DNA of 64,000 nucleotides from Andrena cerasifolii (taxonomy: Eukaryota; Arthropoda; Insecta; Hymenoptera; Andrenidae). The position numbers were made by a program, and so were the translations under genes. This document shows positions 34,401 to 45,411 of the stretch, piece by piece. Within the stretch, counting starts at the first letter, position 1. Every line of letters begins with the position of its first letter. Location: positions 682,001 to 746,000 of the forward strand of contig NC_135133.1 of assembly GCF_050908995.1 (NCBI RefSeq). The letters run 5' to 3'. The notes below the pieces were generated by a model. That model did no database searches. It had not been told where the DNA came from and saw only the letters and a program-made list of their open reading frames with translations.

Positions 34401-35020
34401 AGCTGGATATCTCAATGTATTAGAGATAAAAAGATAAAAAAATATGGCATTACATGGTTCGAGGGGGCCAATTTATGAGCGCAGACGATTTTTTTTCGAT
34501 TATTATTTTAAAAGATACGATGGTCAAGTTCGATTTTTTAAATGGAACTATTTTTTTGAAGAGGTGAGTTGATAGCGCGTTCCAAGACAAATTCAATAAG
34601 CATTAATGTATACACTTGATTTCCACTGATTTTGAGATATTGCGCTTGCAAATTTACTGACTTTCACTGGAAGAAAACCCGCTGAAATAGCAAAGACCAG
34701 GGACGGTCTTGCTGGCGCCACGGGTGGTCTTGTCTGTTGAACAGATACCTACATGCCAAAGGTCTGGGTTAGGAATGGCAGGCCCAAAGGCTGGACAATA
34801 CTTTTCCGTCAGAAATGCTACTTACTAATGTTAATGTTTCAAACCGTCATAACATTTACTCAATTTCCTCATTCAGACTCAATTTTCAACTTCAATAGTC
34901 TTTTATCTCGCACTTGCTTCTACGCTCGGATGGCCGGTTCTTCTGGGAGGGATGCAAGTTCGATTGGTTAGGTTAGGAGGTGTGAAAGTTGCTAGACCAA
35001 ATTTCTAAACTATAGGGAGC
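34401..35020 (+). repeat. right part of the CAGGGTG-ended repeat hit by the BEL element
   Basis: Continues the 29-bp fragment at 25702-25730. The junction CAGCTGGATAT is intact in a related copy at 40425. Most of it matches the arm of the palindrome at 15037-16142 (GATACGATGGTCAAGTTCG, GGCCCAAAGGCTGGACAAT, CTTCTACGCTCGGATGGCCG). Non-coding. Confidence 0.85.
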
Positions 35021-35287
35021 AGATTGTATTAGGACCAATCGGATTTGCATCCCTCCTAAACGGTTGCTCTCTTGAAGGGATCCTCTTCACAGCAATACCT
35101 CCTCCCCACTGCCCAGCTTCTCTCGCACGGAATAATACGTGAACGCATGCTTTTGTTTTGATATTGAAGTTCGTGTTTATACTCGAGAGATAAGGGATTT
35201 ATGCGAATTTTGAGAGAAGACCACGCGTCGATGGCGGGCTACCCCATTTCTTCCTGTGTCTCTCCAGGAAGCGTATAGACGGTGGAA

Positions 35288-35685
35288 TGTAGGTGCGTAG
35301 ATGTCTGGATGCCAGTTATTGAATTCAAAAGACGATAGAAACACTTTATTGCAAAACACACGTGTACTATAATATTAAAGTAAATCGTGTTCCTCTCGGG
35401 CAGGAGTACTGACAATGATCGAACTTACGCCCTACTTCGCGCAGACCGATTACACGGGGGGTAGTTGGGTCACATACCCGTCCACGCTCACACTACGCGT
35501 TCACAATTGCGTTCTCGTTAACGCGTCACTCGTCCCATGATCGACAATCGATTCTCCCTAGCCCGCTCGGGCTCGCTTACATTATCGGGCGCTGTCGGGC
35601 GGTACCGAGCGCTCTCGGTCGATCGCTCGCTGGGAACGTTGAAGACGCCTCTTGGTGTCGCCTGCCTATTAGGCAAGGCCTTACA
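35288..35685 (-). mobile_element. solo LTR, left arm copy (398 bp)
   Basis: Reverse-complement partner of 36326-36718. On the plus strand it reads TGTAGG..CCTTACA. The expected 4-bp duplication GGAT is degraded by one base on each side (GGAA and AGAT). Confidence 0.82.
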
Positions 35686-36325
35686 AGATAATACTTTTTA
35701 GTTTCTATATTTGTGTCATCAAGAATAAAGAATTGTTTGACAGGTTTCATGATCGATCAGACGGCGCGTGGAGCAGCGATTCACCCGCAAAGTTCGGCGG
35801 GCGCCGCCTGATTTCACCTAAGGTGATGTGGCCTGGTACCCCTGGTACCCGTTGTTTTATTTTTCAGAAGGGACTACCGAAATCGAATCACGTTATCATA
35901 GCATTGAATTGGAGACGCTAGCTATAAATTATTAACGAAATTAGCTTGAGGTTATGGAAATGAATTGTTCATTTCCTTCATTATTTTCCGAATTACGTCG
36001 TTCTTGGTGTCAGTTTCATCGGCGAAACATAAGGAATCATCAATTGGCCTCATTTTCGCAAAGATCTGATGAGAAATGCGGATGTCGAAGATTTCTCATT
36101 TCTTAGTAGGCACTCCAACTCCTTTCAGGGTCGAAAGCCATGAAATTCTGTGGGGCACAGCGGGGGGTTGTCTTCGCCACCGGGTACCAGGCCGTATCAC
36201 CTTAGGTGGAATCAGACGTCGCTCGACGAACTTTGCGCGTGAATCGTCGATCTACGCGCCGTCTGATCTGTCAAACAATTCTTTATTCTTGATGCCACAA
36301 ATATAGGAATTAAAAAATATTATCC

Positions 36326-36718
36326 TGTAAGGCCTTGCCTAATAGGCAGGCGATACCAAGAGGCGTCTTCAACGTTCCCAGCGAGCGATCGACCGAGAGC
36401 GCTCGGTACCGCCCGATAGCGCCCGATAATCGAGCCCGAGCGGGCTAGGGAGAGTCGATTGTCGATCATGGGACGAGTGACGCGTTAGCGAGAACACAAT
36501 TGTGAACGCGGAGTGTAAGCGTGGACGGGTATGTGACCCAACTACCCCCCGTGTAATCGGTCTGCGCGAAGTAGGGCGTAAGTTCGATCATTGTCAGTAC
36601 TCCTGCCCGAGAGGAATATGATTTATTTTAATATTATAGTACATGTGTGTTTTGCAATAAAGTGTTTCTATCGTCTTTTGAATTCAATAACTGGCATCCA
36701 GACACCTACGCTCCTACA
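36326..36718 (+). mobile_element. solo LTR, right arm copy (393 bp)
   Basis: TGTAAGGCCTTGCC..CGCTCCTACA with ATCC on both sides (36322-36325 and 36719-36722). It includes GCAATAAAG, a likely poly(A) signal, near 36653. A shorter member of the family is at 60586-60824. Confidence 0.88.
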
Positions 36719-36821
36719 ATCCACCGTCAATACGCCTCGTGGAGAGACACAGGAAGAAATGGGGTAGCCCGCCATCGACGCGTGGTCTTCCCTCAAAATT
36801 CGCATAAATCCCTTATCTCTC

Positions 36822-37075
36822 GAGTATAAACACGCACTCGAATTTCAAAACAAAAGCACGCATCGACGTATGCCGTGCGAGAGAAGGTGGGCCTCAGGGA
36901 GGAGACATAGCTGTGAAGAGGGCCTCTTCAAGTCAGTGGTCGTTTGAGAGGGATGCAGGGCAGATTGGTTAGGTTACGACCAATCGGAATTCATGCCCAC
37001 CTTTTCTCGCACGGAATACGTCAACGCGTGCTTTTGTTTAGAAATTCGAGCGCGTGCTTATACTCGAGAGATAAG
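36822..37075. repeat. short foldback, CTCGAGTATA-ended
   Basis: CTCTCGAGTATAAACACG on the left mirrors GCTTATACTCGAGAG on the right, with CAAAACAAAAGCACGC and its mirror inside. The same layout occurs at about 34960-35200 and 54845-55115. Confidence 0.75.
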
Positions 37076-37606
37076 GGTCCTGCTTTTAATTGGAAGGAAG
37101 GACGAAGCAGGTGGGACTACGCGCAGTCAGCGAGTTACCCCCTTTCTTCCTGTGCCACTCCGCGAGGCGTATTTAAAACTAATCAGGCTGATCGGCCAGA
37201 GCATTTCGCCAGGGTCGCGGTTTATGACCGTATTGTCCCGCTAGTCGGCGGTAGAGAACTGTTTCCTACAGTTTTGGACAATTTATGACATAATTGGTTA
37301 CGCCTCGTAGCAGACGTGAACTCGAGGTATCGGAAAACGGAAACAGGAATGGTATGCATTTTCTTCTTTATAGCCACTCGAAGACTTTCTGCTTCTCCTC
37401 TCTTCGGACCCTTTCGAACCGAAACACGTGGTGTCTGCTGTCTATCTCGAAGCAACGGGTACATTGGCAGTAAAAGGACGGAGCACGGGCTTTTGTGAAA
37501 GTGTAGGATGGTTCGTTCGTTGCACTTCTGCAAAGCACGTGTGTTTCGAAAATGTGCTGGCTTCTTTTTACCTAAAGCCTCTTGTCCTGGTGGGAGTTAA
37601 CTCATA

Positions 37607-38934
37607 ATGGAACGAGAGAAACTACTTGGGGGTAGAGGAAGTTGCTTGAAAAAATCCTATCAGTCAGCTAGCAATCTCGTCCCAGAAATGTTCTCCGCTC
37701 AAGAATATTACGCGATGTTCTGGGTGTACGCCCGGAACAACGGGGACGCAAGTGCTACCGTGCGTGCATTTGCACGGGAATACCCGCACATCCAAACCCC
37801 CAGCGAGGGTACAATTCGACGTTTAGCGTCAAGATTATACTCGACGGGGTCGATGATGCCGCGAGGCAGTAACGTGGGTAGACCCAGAGCCGCGCGGAAC
37901 CTTGCGGTAGCAGAGAACGTGTTGGACGCCATAAACGATGATCCAACCCTCAGCGTGCGCGACTTGAGCCGCCGCCTAGAGTAAGTCACAGTACAAGATA
38001 ACTGCAGCAATTATTAATTGAGGAAAACAAATGTTATCTAATAATGGATGTTTCTGCATTTTCTTCTAGTGCCAGCAGAATGACGGTACACCGAACTCTG
38101 AGGGAAAACATGTTGCATCCGTACAGCTATGTACGGGTGCAACATTTGCACCCCGGGGATGGCGACCAGCGGGTTGAGTATTCAGTGTGGCTGTTGGGAG
38201 AAGTGCAGCGGAATCCGTCGTTCTGCAAATACATATTGTGGACGGACGAAGCACTCTTCAATAGGGAAGGGTGCTTCAATTCCCACAATCGGCATTTGTG
38301 GAGCGACGAGAATCCACTAGCGCTTCGGACACGCGCAGCACAAGTCCGTTGGTCGATTAATGTATGGGCCGGCATTTGTGGCGAGTACATCGTTGGGCCG
38401 TACATGCTGCCAGACAGGATGGACGGCCCAGCGTATAAAGTGTTTTTAGAGCATGTTCTGCCGGATCTCATGAACCATATTCCAAATGAGATCCGACGGA
38501 ACATGTTCTATCAGCAAGACGGGGCTGGACCTCACTACGCCACAATTGCCCGCGACTACCTAAATCAAACCTTCCAGGACAGGTGGATCGGATCGGCCGC
38601 GGCGGTCCTGTTGCGTGGTCCCCACGGTCACCGGATATGACCCCGCTGGATTTTTTCTTCTGGGGCTACCTGAAGGTAATTTCATTATTGCTGTTACTTT
38701 TTCTTATAAGTATTCTTTTTTTACTTACGTTTTGTATCTGTTGTACAACAATCATTTCAGGATGAGGTGTACCGTCAGCCAGTGGATACACTGGAAGACA
38801 TAGTTGTTCGAATTCACGCTGCAGTAGCAAATATTACGCCGCAAACATTGCTGGCCGTCCAAAGGCAAGTGATTGTACGCGCTGAGGCGTGCATAGACGC
38901 TGAGGGTGGTCACATCGAGCAACTGCTCAAATAA
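37607..38934 (+). pseudogene. mariner-superfamily (DUF4817-type) transposase, three exons, frameshifted
   Basis: Exons 37607-37980, 38070-38675 and 38761-38934 are separated by 89- and 85-bp GT-AG introns (GTAAGT..CTAG and GTAATT..TCAG). Exon 1 encodes the helix-turn-helix (FSAQEYYAMFWVYARNNGDA). Exon 2 encodes the catalytic core with Asp in LWTDEALFNREG, MFYQQDGAGPHYA and SPRSPDMTPLDFFFWGYLK. Exon 3 encodes the C-terminal helices and ends at TAA 38932-38934. A tandem 5-bp duplication (GATCG twice, 38586-38595) shifts the frame inside exon 2 just after RWIG; otherwise the gene is open. No TIRs could be fixed. The family cuts and pastes at TA. The start at 37607 is the first ATG; a start at 37688 is also possible. 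Confidence 0.88.
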
Positions 38935-39619
38935 CAGTAATCGGCCCCTTTCGGGGCCACCAATTTTATAACGTAGGAACAACACGTTCCATGAAAAGTA
39001 AATTAAGTGATCAGTGTTAGTGGCCGTGCAGTGAAGTGAATATTCGGTACATTAACCCGGATGCACTTGACGTTGCGATCCTTACCGTCGGGTGGTGTTA
39101 TACCTGCGATCAGCTGAGCAGTGGGCGCAACCCTACCATAAATCTTTTCGTCCACCGATGACCAGGATCGGCACAGTGACCTACTTAGTGACACAGGTTT
39201 CCGTAAAGGAAGGAAAGGAAGGAAAGGAATGCCCATAGGGGTGAGTGTTATTTAATTTATTAGTGATTATTAGGTGTAGAAATAAATTCTGTACGATTTT
39301 AGGGTTCAATAACAGTTTGATTTAAAAAAAATAAAATAAAAACAACTCAATCATCGAAATAATTTCCATTATTGTTAATTACCTTTTGCCAAATTTCTGA
39401 TAGCTTACGAATATCACTGCGATAGAAATTCGGATGCTTTATACCGATTATGTAAATCCAGTCTGAAAGAATTTATTCATACACCTAATATTATTTTTTA
39501 AATTTAGTTATGTTGGCCGTGATTAAACTACGGATTTTTACCTCAATAACGAATTATGATCACTTGTCACACTTTTTTGTTACATTACCTTTTCGTTTAT
39601 GCCTTATTTGAAAACGAAA
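38935..39619. other. stretch without a recognised gene
   Basis: AT-rich, with a short GGAAA/GGAAGG microsatellite at about 39203-39228. It may include the 3' end of the DUF4817 element, but no inverted repeat was found. Confidence 0.5.
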
Positions 39620-39639
39620 TTTGCGTATTTCTTATCCTC

Positions 39640-39938
39640 TCACTTCAAACAATTATTATTTAAGATTCCGCTTTAAAGTAAAACTGTGTAACGCGATTTC
39701 CTTCGGTGCATGCCGACTTGCTTGTTCATACCTTCGTAGTACAAGCGCAGCCGCCTGCCGCGTAGCCAACGCTACAACGGGAGCTCGGGCGGAAGGCGCG
39801 CGCTCTGATTGGTCGGGGGTTTTTGTTAATATCTCGTTAACGAAGCTTCGGACAATATTTTCGCTAAGGAAAAAGTTGTTTCAAATCACCCCCTGAGTCA
39901 CCCCTTTCAAGGAACTCCGACATTTTTGGGACACCCTG
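39640..39938 (-). mobile_element. terminal fragment of a CAGGGTGTCCC-ended element
   Basis: On the minus strand it begins CAGGGTGTCCCAAAAATG next to a TA, followed by TCGGAGTTCCTTGAAAGGGG and TAACGAGATATTAACA. I recall this arrangement from insect mariner-type MITEs. No opposite end was found nearby, so it is truncated. Confidence 0.55.
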
Positions 39939-40049
39939 TATATCCCCGTGTATCTTGTGGTCGTCGGCGACCTGGCCGCCGGCAACTTGTGGCAACTGCG
40001 TAACGGGGCTAAAGCAACTTATAGACGTTTAATATTATTGCGCACTATT

Positions 40050-40290
40050 CAATATTTCACAATACTATTGACCGTGTGTGGATCATATTGAAAAGTTGCA
40101 GAATAAAATTGAAAAGTTGCACAATAATATTGACAGGTTGTACAATATATTGCGTGAATGAAGAAGAGATTCGGACCCTAGACGCTCAATATATTGTATA
40201 ATATATTGCAATATTCATATTGCACAATAATATTGACCGTCTGTGGATCATACTGGAAGATTGTACAATATATTGTGTGAATCGCGTGGG
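40050..40290. repeat. AT-rich imperfect tandem repeat
   Basis: The segment ATATTGACCG(T/G)STGTGGATCAT with flanking TTGCACAATA occurs at about 40062 and 40228, with further partial and inverted copies (CAATATATTG). Non-coding. Confidence 0.6.
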
Positions 40291-40388
40291 GGGAAAAATA
40301 GATAGACCTATTAATTAAGATCGTAGCGTAGCTGATTAAGTGGTTACCTTCCTTCTCCGACATATATTTTATATTTTATTTCATTGTA

Positions 40389-41300
40389 CAGGGTGTCCGC
40401 GGGAACACAGTAAACAGCTGGATATTTCCTAACGTATTGGAGATAAAGAAATTGTTTCTATCCAATTGCATGGTTCGAGAAGGTAAAGAGTATAGCCGGT
40501 TAAGATGGTCAAATGTGCCCTTGAACCGAATTCGACTCACGATGAATCATTCGAAAGCTTATTAAACAAGAAACATTTGTGTCAATTTTCAACTTCGTAT
40601 CTCCACCCGGGGATAGTAAACGGCAAAAATAGGAAATCAGGTTTTTGCCGAATTTCTCCTATACTAGGGGATGAAAATTTTTGAAAAAAATCAGAGGCAT
40701 TTCTGTTATCGGGGCACATATTAGAGAATTGTTTCAGATTTTTAAATTGAAAAACCAAGCTGTGAAAATAAAAAACGCCAAAAAATGCTGAAAAATGCCG
40801 ATTGTGTATCGAAGCAGTCTTGGCACTATAATTATATTTTTACTGTAAGTACGTATCATTGTTACTATTGTACTGAATTTTTTTCAGATTTTTCAATTTG
40901 GTGCGCCGCAGCTAAAAACATTAAAAACCGATTTTTTCGTCGTTTTTTCCGTGTCAGAGTAACTTATACGTCGAATTGCTTCATGAAATAAGTGTTTTAT
41001 GCGATCTTCTATGTTTATACGTACAGCAAAACATCATAGGAATTAAAGAAACTGAAAATCCGAATCATTTAAAACTATGTTATGCGCCTTACATTGTAAA
41101 GTACCTACCGTATTTTCCAACGGCGTCGGTGGCGTAGCGGTAGAGTGTCGAGCTGCTATATCGCTGCGAACTCTTTAAACGTAGGTTCGAGCCTCGAACT
41201 TTCCAAGTTCCCTTAGTTTAAGTTTTTTTTTCATTAATTACATATATTTCCTAACTTTACGACACAACGATCAATATTTATTTTCGAATGTTTTACGAAT
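40389..41300 (+). repeat. dispersed repeat DR1, copy 2 (most complete)
   Basis: Starts CAGGGTGTCCGCGGGAACAC after a TA. It continues through the DR1 landmarks (TATAGCCGGTTAAGATGG, TTTGGTGCGCCGCAG), a Pol III-like unit (41123-41231) and TATTTCCTAACTTTACGACA. It covers copies 1 (9332-9998) and 3 (45340-48965). Protein-like frames here are not shared between copies, so I treat it as non-coding. Confidence 0.8.
41123..41231 (+). ncRNA. candidate Pol III unit (tRNA-like head) inside DR1
   Basis: Box A TGGCGTAGCGG at 41130-41140 fits TGGCNNAGYGG. Box B GGTTCGAGCCT at 41184-41194 differs from GGTTCGANTCC at the end. A run of at least nine T follows at about 41222-41230, the usual Pol III terminator. 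The spacing resembles a tRNA-derived SINE head. The same three parts occur in DR1 copy 3, interrupted by a LINE. A complete cloverleaf is not evident. Transcription is inferred, not shown. Confidence 0.5.
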
Positions 41301-41312
41301 ATTTGTAAAACA

Positions 41313-41967
41313 TACTCCATAAACGACTTCAGAAAAGTAAAAAAATTACGCCAAGTACATGAAATCAAATAAATCACAAAAAATAGAAGATAATAATAAT
41401 TATAAAATAAAAAAAGATGTGAAATCAAAATGAGCTGCACGTACATAAAGGTAATGACAAATACAAATAAATATTTTAATACGAATAAACATTTTATTCA
41501 AAATACTTGGCGCTGCGAAACAGAAAAAATGTTAATTGTCCTCGTATTAATAATTTACAATAACTCCCTTACAATTTAAAATACATAAACATATACATAT
41601 ACATATTAGAAACGCAGTCAGATTTATTCTACATATATTTAATTCTAATGTCATACGTAGCATATGCGCACGCACACATTCATGAACGCACACACAAGAA
41701 AGAAAGAAAAAGATTAATGCAATTTATACATATTTATTCAGTTTAGCGGCACCAATTCGGGACGCAGCGCCAAGTATTTTGAATAAAATGTTTATTCGTA
41801 TTAAAATATTTATTTGTATTTATCATTACCTTTATGCACGTGCAGCTCATTTTGATTACACATCTTTTTTTATTTTATAATTATTATTATCTTCTATTTT
41901 TTGTGATTTATTTGATTACATGTACTTGGCGTAATTTTTTTACTTTTCTGAAGTCGTTTATGGAGAT
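41313..41967. repeat. foldback with CGCCAAGTAC motif (copy 1)
   Basis: CTCCATAAACGACTTCAG at the left mirrors CTGAAGTCGTTTATGGAG at the right. The arms are about 200 bp and contain ATTACGCCAAGTACATG and GCAGCGCCAAGTATTTTG and their mirrors. The spacer at 41520-41765 is AT-rich. Non-coding. Confidence 0.85.
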
Positions 41968-42289
41968 CTCACTACTTTTTACAAAGATAATTTACATGGA
42001 GAATGACTTCAGATAATTTTCAATATTATAAATTATTATTATATTATTAATTGATGACTGGATAATTTTTTCATCCTCTCGGGTTTTTTTAAAAATATAT
42101 TGTATTGTCATCTAAACTACGCACGCCTGCAAAACTTCAAGACAATTGGATTGGTGGAATTGGTTTAAATTGGTTTTTATAATTTAAATTAAAAAGAAAT
42201 TCATTTATGTATATATTTGTAAAAACACGTTTATAACTTGGTTGTAACTTGACGGTAAGCTGTCAAAATTTGGAGTAGATTGCATAGTG

Positions 42290-42700
42290 AAGATAGCGAT
42301 TGACGAACGAAACGTGTGTTAGTTCCGTTTTGGCTGAAGGTGTGCGTGTAACGCGTATACGTATTATGTCGACTAAATTTGGTTGGAGAATCAGAAGAAA
42401 AACCTTATCGCATCTGACAGATTCATGAGACGATATTACGATATCTCGGTTATGCGCGGACCGATTTTATTGAAATTGGTCTTATTCGAAAGCTTATATG
42501 CGGTTTACATAAGAAAAATGCCTTTAAATTTAGAAAATATTGCAGGCGTGATGAGATATTAAGGAAATAAGTTTCAGGTTAGGTTGGAATGGCTCCGCGA
42601 CGAGTAAAGGTACACGGTAGCGACTGTCGACATATACAGGGTGTCTTTCCTGTACTTGGCGTCGAGACGCTACCGCGTCTCTAGATTAACCTGAAATATA
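42290..42700 (+). repeat. dispersed repeat DR2, copy 2
   Basis: Near-duplicate of 44870-45285 and the reverse complement of 13610-14010. It ends in TATACAGGGTGTCTTTCCTG followed by ACTTGGCGTCGAGACGCTAC and CGCGTCTCTAGATT. The terminal GAGACGCTACCGCGTCTC is itself a hairpin. Copy 1 lacks the CAGGGTGTC insert-like segment at this point. Non-coding. Confidence 0.85.
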
Positions 42701-42995
42701 CGTAAATATGAGTTTGGACTGCTTGTTATGCCGCCGTTTATCCTGTCAATTACGACATTGTTTAACAATTCCTACATTATATTAATATGTGAAATTGGTT
42801 TTCAAATCTCTTACCTGTAACAATTATCGATGGATGGCAACAAAAATCGTGTCTGATGTATTCAATCATCATCGCTGTCTTCATTAATTACTGGTGTCAC
42901 TTGTTCACTGGTGAATATTTTACTAAGAATTTCTGCAGGTCTTACAATTTTTGAAAGGTACCGAGCATGCGATAAGTAATAAATTATCCCCACAA

Positions 42996-44285
42996 AAACT
43001 TCAAAAAAGTAAAGAAATTACGCCAAGTACATGAATTATCTTTATAAAAAGAAGTGAGATCCCCATAAAAAAACTTAAAAAAAGTAAAGAAATTACGCCA
43101 AGTACACCAAATCAAATAAATCACAAAAAATAGAAGATAATAATAATTACAAAAAATAAAAAAAAGATGTGAAATCAAAATGGGCTGCAAGTACATAAAG
43201 GTGGTTTCCAACTGTGCTTAAGATGACACAACTACATATACACAGCTAAAATGCTGTGTTCATACATTGTGTTCATTCCATTACTCATATCACGGACATT
43301 TTAATTAACCCATCAAAAAGAATCCCATTTAAAAACATTGTTGTAAATTAATAGCTTTAGAAAATTAATTAATGATATACAAAAATTGCGCCAATTATAA
43401 TAATGGCTATTTATACAAAATAAAAATGTATTACATAATATTAAGCAGATATATTTTTATACAAATAAATATTTTAATACGAATAAATATTTTATTCAAA
43501 ATACTTGGCGCTGCGATCCACATTGGTGTTGCTAAACTGAATAAATATGTTTAAATTGCATTAATCTTTTTCTCTCTTTCTTGTGCGTGCATTCGTGAAT
43601 GTGTGTATGTGTGCGTGTGCATATGCTATGTATGATATTAGAATTAAATATTAAATATATGTAGGTAGAATAAATCTGACAGCGTTTCTAATATGTATAT
43701 GTATATTATGTATTTTAGATTGTAAGGGGGTAATTGTAAATTATTAATACTAATACAAGTAGCATTTCTTCGGTATCGCAGCGCCAAGTATTTTGAATAA
43801 AATATTTATTTGTATAAAAATATATCTGCTTAATATTATGTAATACATTTTTATTTTGTATAAATAGCGATTATTATAATTGGCGCAATTTTTGTATATC
43901 ATTAATTAATTTTCTAAAGCTATTAATTTACAACAATGTTTTTAAATGGGATTCTTTTTGATGGGTTAATTAAAATGTCCGCGATATGAGTAATGAAATG
44001 AGCACAATGTATGAACACAGCATTTTAGCTGTGTATATGTAGTTGTGTCATCTTAAGCCCAGTTGGAAACCACCTTTATGTACTTGCAGCCCATTTTGAT
44101 TTCACATCTTTTTTTTATTTTGTAATTATTATTATCTTCTATTTTTTGTGATTTATTTGATTTCGTGTACTTGGCGTAATTTCTTTACTTTTTTTAAGTT
44201 TTTTATGGGGATCTCACTTCTTTTTACAAAGATAATTCATGTACGTGGCGTAATTTTTTTACTTTTTTGAAGTTTTTTATGGGGA
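42996..44285. repeat. foldback with CGCCAAGTAC motif (copy 2), about 510-bp arms
   Basis: 42996-43517 and 43783-44285 are near-perfect reverse complements; the spacer at 43518-43782 includes a GTGTGTATGTGTGCGTGTGC tract. The motif TTACGCCAAGTAC / GTACTTGGCGTAA occurs twice in each arm. A fragment of the same family is at 23740-24020. Non-coding. Confidence 0.9.
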
Positions 44286-44287
44286 TC

Positions 44288-44810
44288 AAAGAATTTACAC
44301 CAGTCGTTATATGAAACTGAAAATTGAGGTTCGACGATCAAATTTGACATCACTGAACCTCTATTTTCAGCCAGAAATCCACTACAGAGCACAGTCACGT
44401 TTTGAATCACCTCCTGGAGATGCCCACGTGCATAGAAAATTAAATTTCAAAGAATTTACAATAGTCGTTACATGAAACTGAAAATTGAGGTTCACAAAGC
44501 AAATTTGACTTCAAGGAACCTTCCACTTTAAGTCAGATTTTAACCGCAAAGCACATTAACGATTGGAATCATCTCCTGGATGTTCCCACGTGCACAGAAT
44601 ATTAAATTTCAAAGAATCTACGTTGGTCATTATATGAAACTGAAAATTGAGGTTAGACAAACAAATTGGACATCATTGAACCTCTATTTTCATCCAGAAT
44701 TCCACTGCACAGCACATTCACGTTTCGAATCACCTCCTGGAGATGCTCACGTACATAGAAAATTAAATTTCAAAGAATTTACACCAGTCGTTAATTTTCA
44801 GTTTCATATA
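44288..44810. repeat. 161-bp tandem repeat, a little over three copies
   Basis: Units start at 44288, 44449, 44611 and 44772 with AAAGAAT(T/C)TACR. Each contains ATATGAAACTGAAAATTGAG and ATCWCCTCCTGGA. Divergence between units is appreciable, so the array is not recent. The last unit inverts after GTCGTTA into TTTTCAGTTTCATATAAC. Confidence 0.9.
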
Positions 44811-45285
44811 ACATATACAATGACGGACGACGATCCGTGCCGTGTCCTGCCGAATGGTCCCGAGAGTTGACGAATCGACGAACGAAACATGTGTTAGTAT
44901 CGTTTTGGCTGAATGTGTGCGTGTAACGCGTATACGTATTATGTCGACAAAAATTTGACTGGAGAATCAGAAGAAGAAGAAAATGTTAAAAATGTTATAT
45001 TTCTGACAGATCCAGGAGACGATATTACGATATCTCTGTCATACGCGGACCGATTTTATTGAAATTGGCCTTATTCGAAAGCTTATATGCGGTTTACTTA
45101 AGAAAAATGCCTTTACATTTAGAAAATATTGCAGGCGTGATGAGATATTAAGGAAATAAGTTTCAGGTTAGGTTGGAATGGCTCCGCGACGAGTGAAGGT
45201 ACACGGTAGCGTCAGTCGACATATACAGGGTGTCTTTCCTGTACTTGGCGTCGAGACGCTACCGCGTCTCTAGATTTTGAGATCT
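44811..45285 (+). repeat. dispersed repeat DR2, copy 3
   Basis: Matches 42290-42700. Its left part (44815-44895, GAATGGTCCCGAGAGTTGAC) also matches the reverse complement of 13981-14060, so this copy is longer than copy 2. Non-coding. Confidence 0.85.
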
Positions 45286-45411
45286 TTCTCTGTCATTTCC
45301 GGTAACTCCAAACTCATATTTACGTATATTTCAGGTTAATATGTTTTTAAAATATTCTTAAAACATTTGAAAATAAATATTGATCGTTGTGTCGTAAAGT
45401 TAGGAAATATA

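Larger units (their letters stand above)
35025..36975. repeat. inverted duplication, arms about 830 bp, each containing an LTR
   Basis: 35040-35860 reappears in reverse complement at about 36140-36940 with modest divergence; the centre at 35860-36140 is not palindromic. Each arm has the same LTR at the same place (35288-35685 minus, 36326-36718 plus). The sequence flanking the LTR matches an LTR-free relative at 57190-57260. Non-coding. Confidence 0.9.

Noticed and set aside
38986..39236. 77-codon minus-strand ORF
   Set aside because: Short, low-complexity end, no domain; probably chance.
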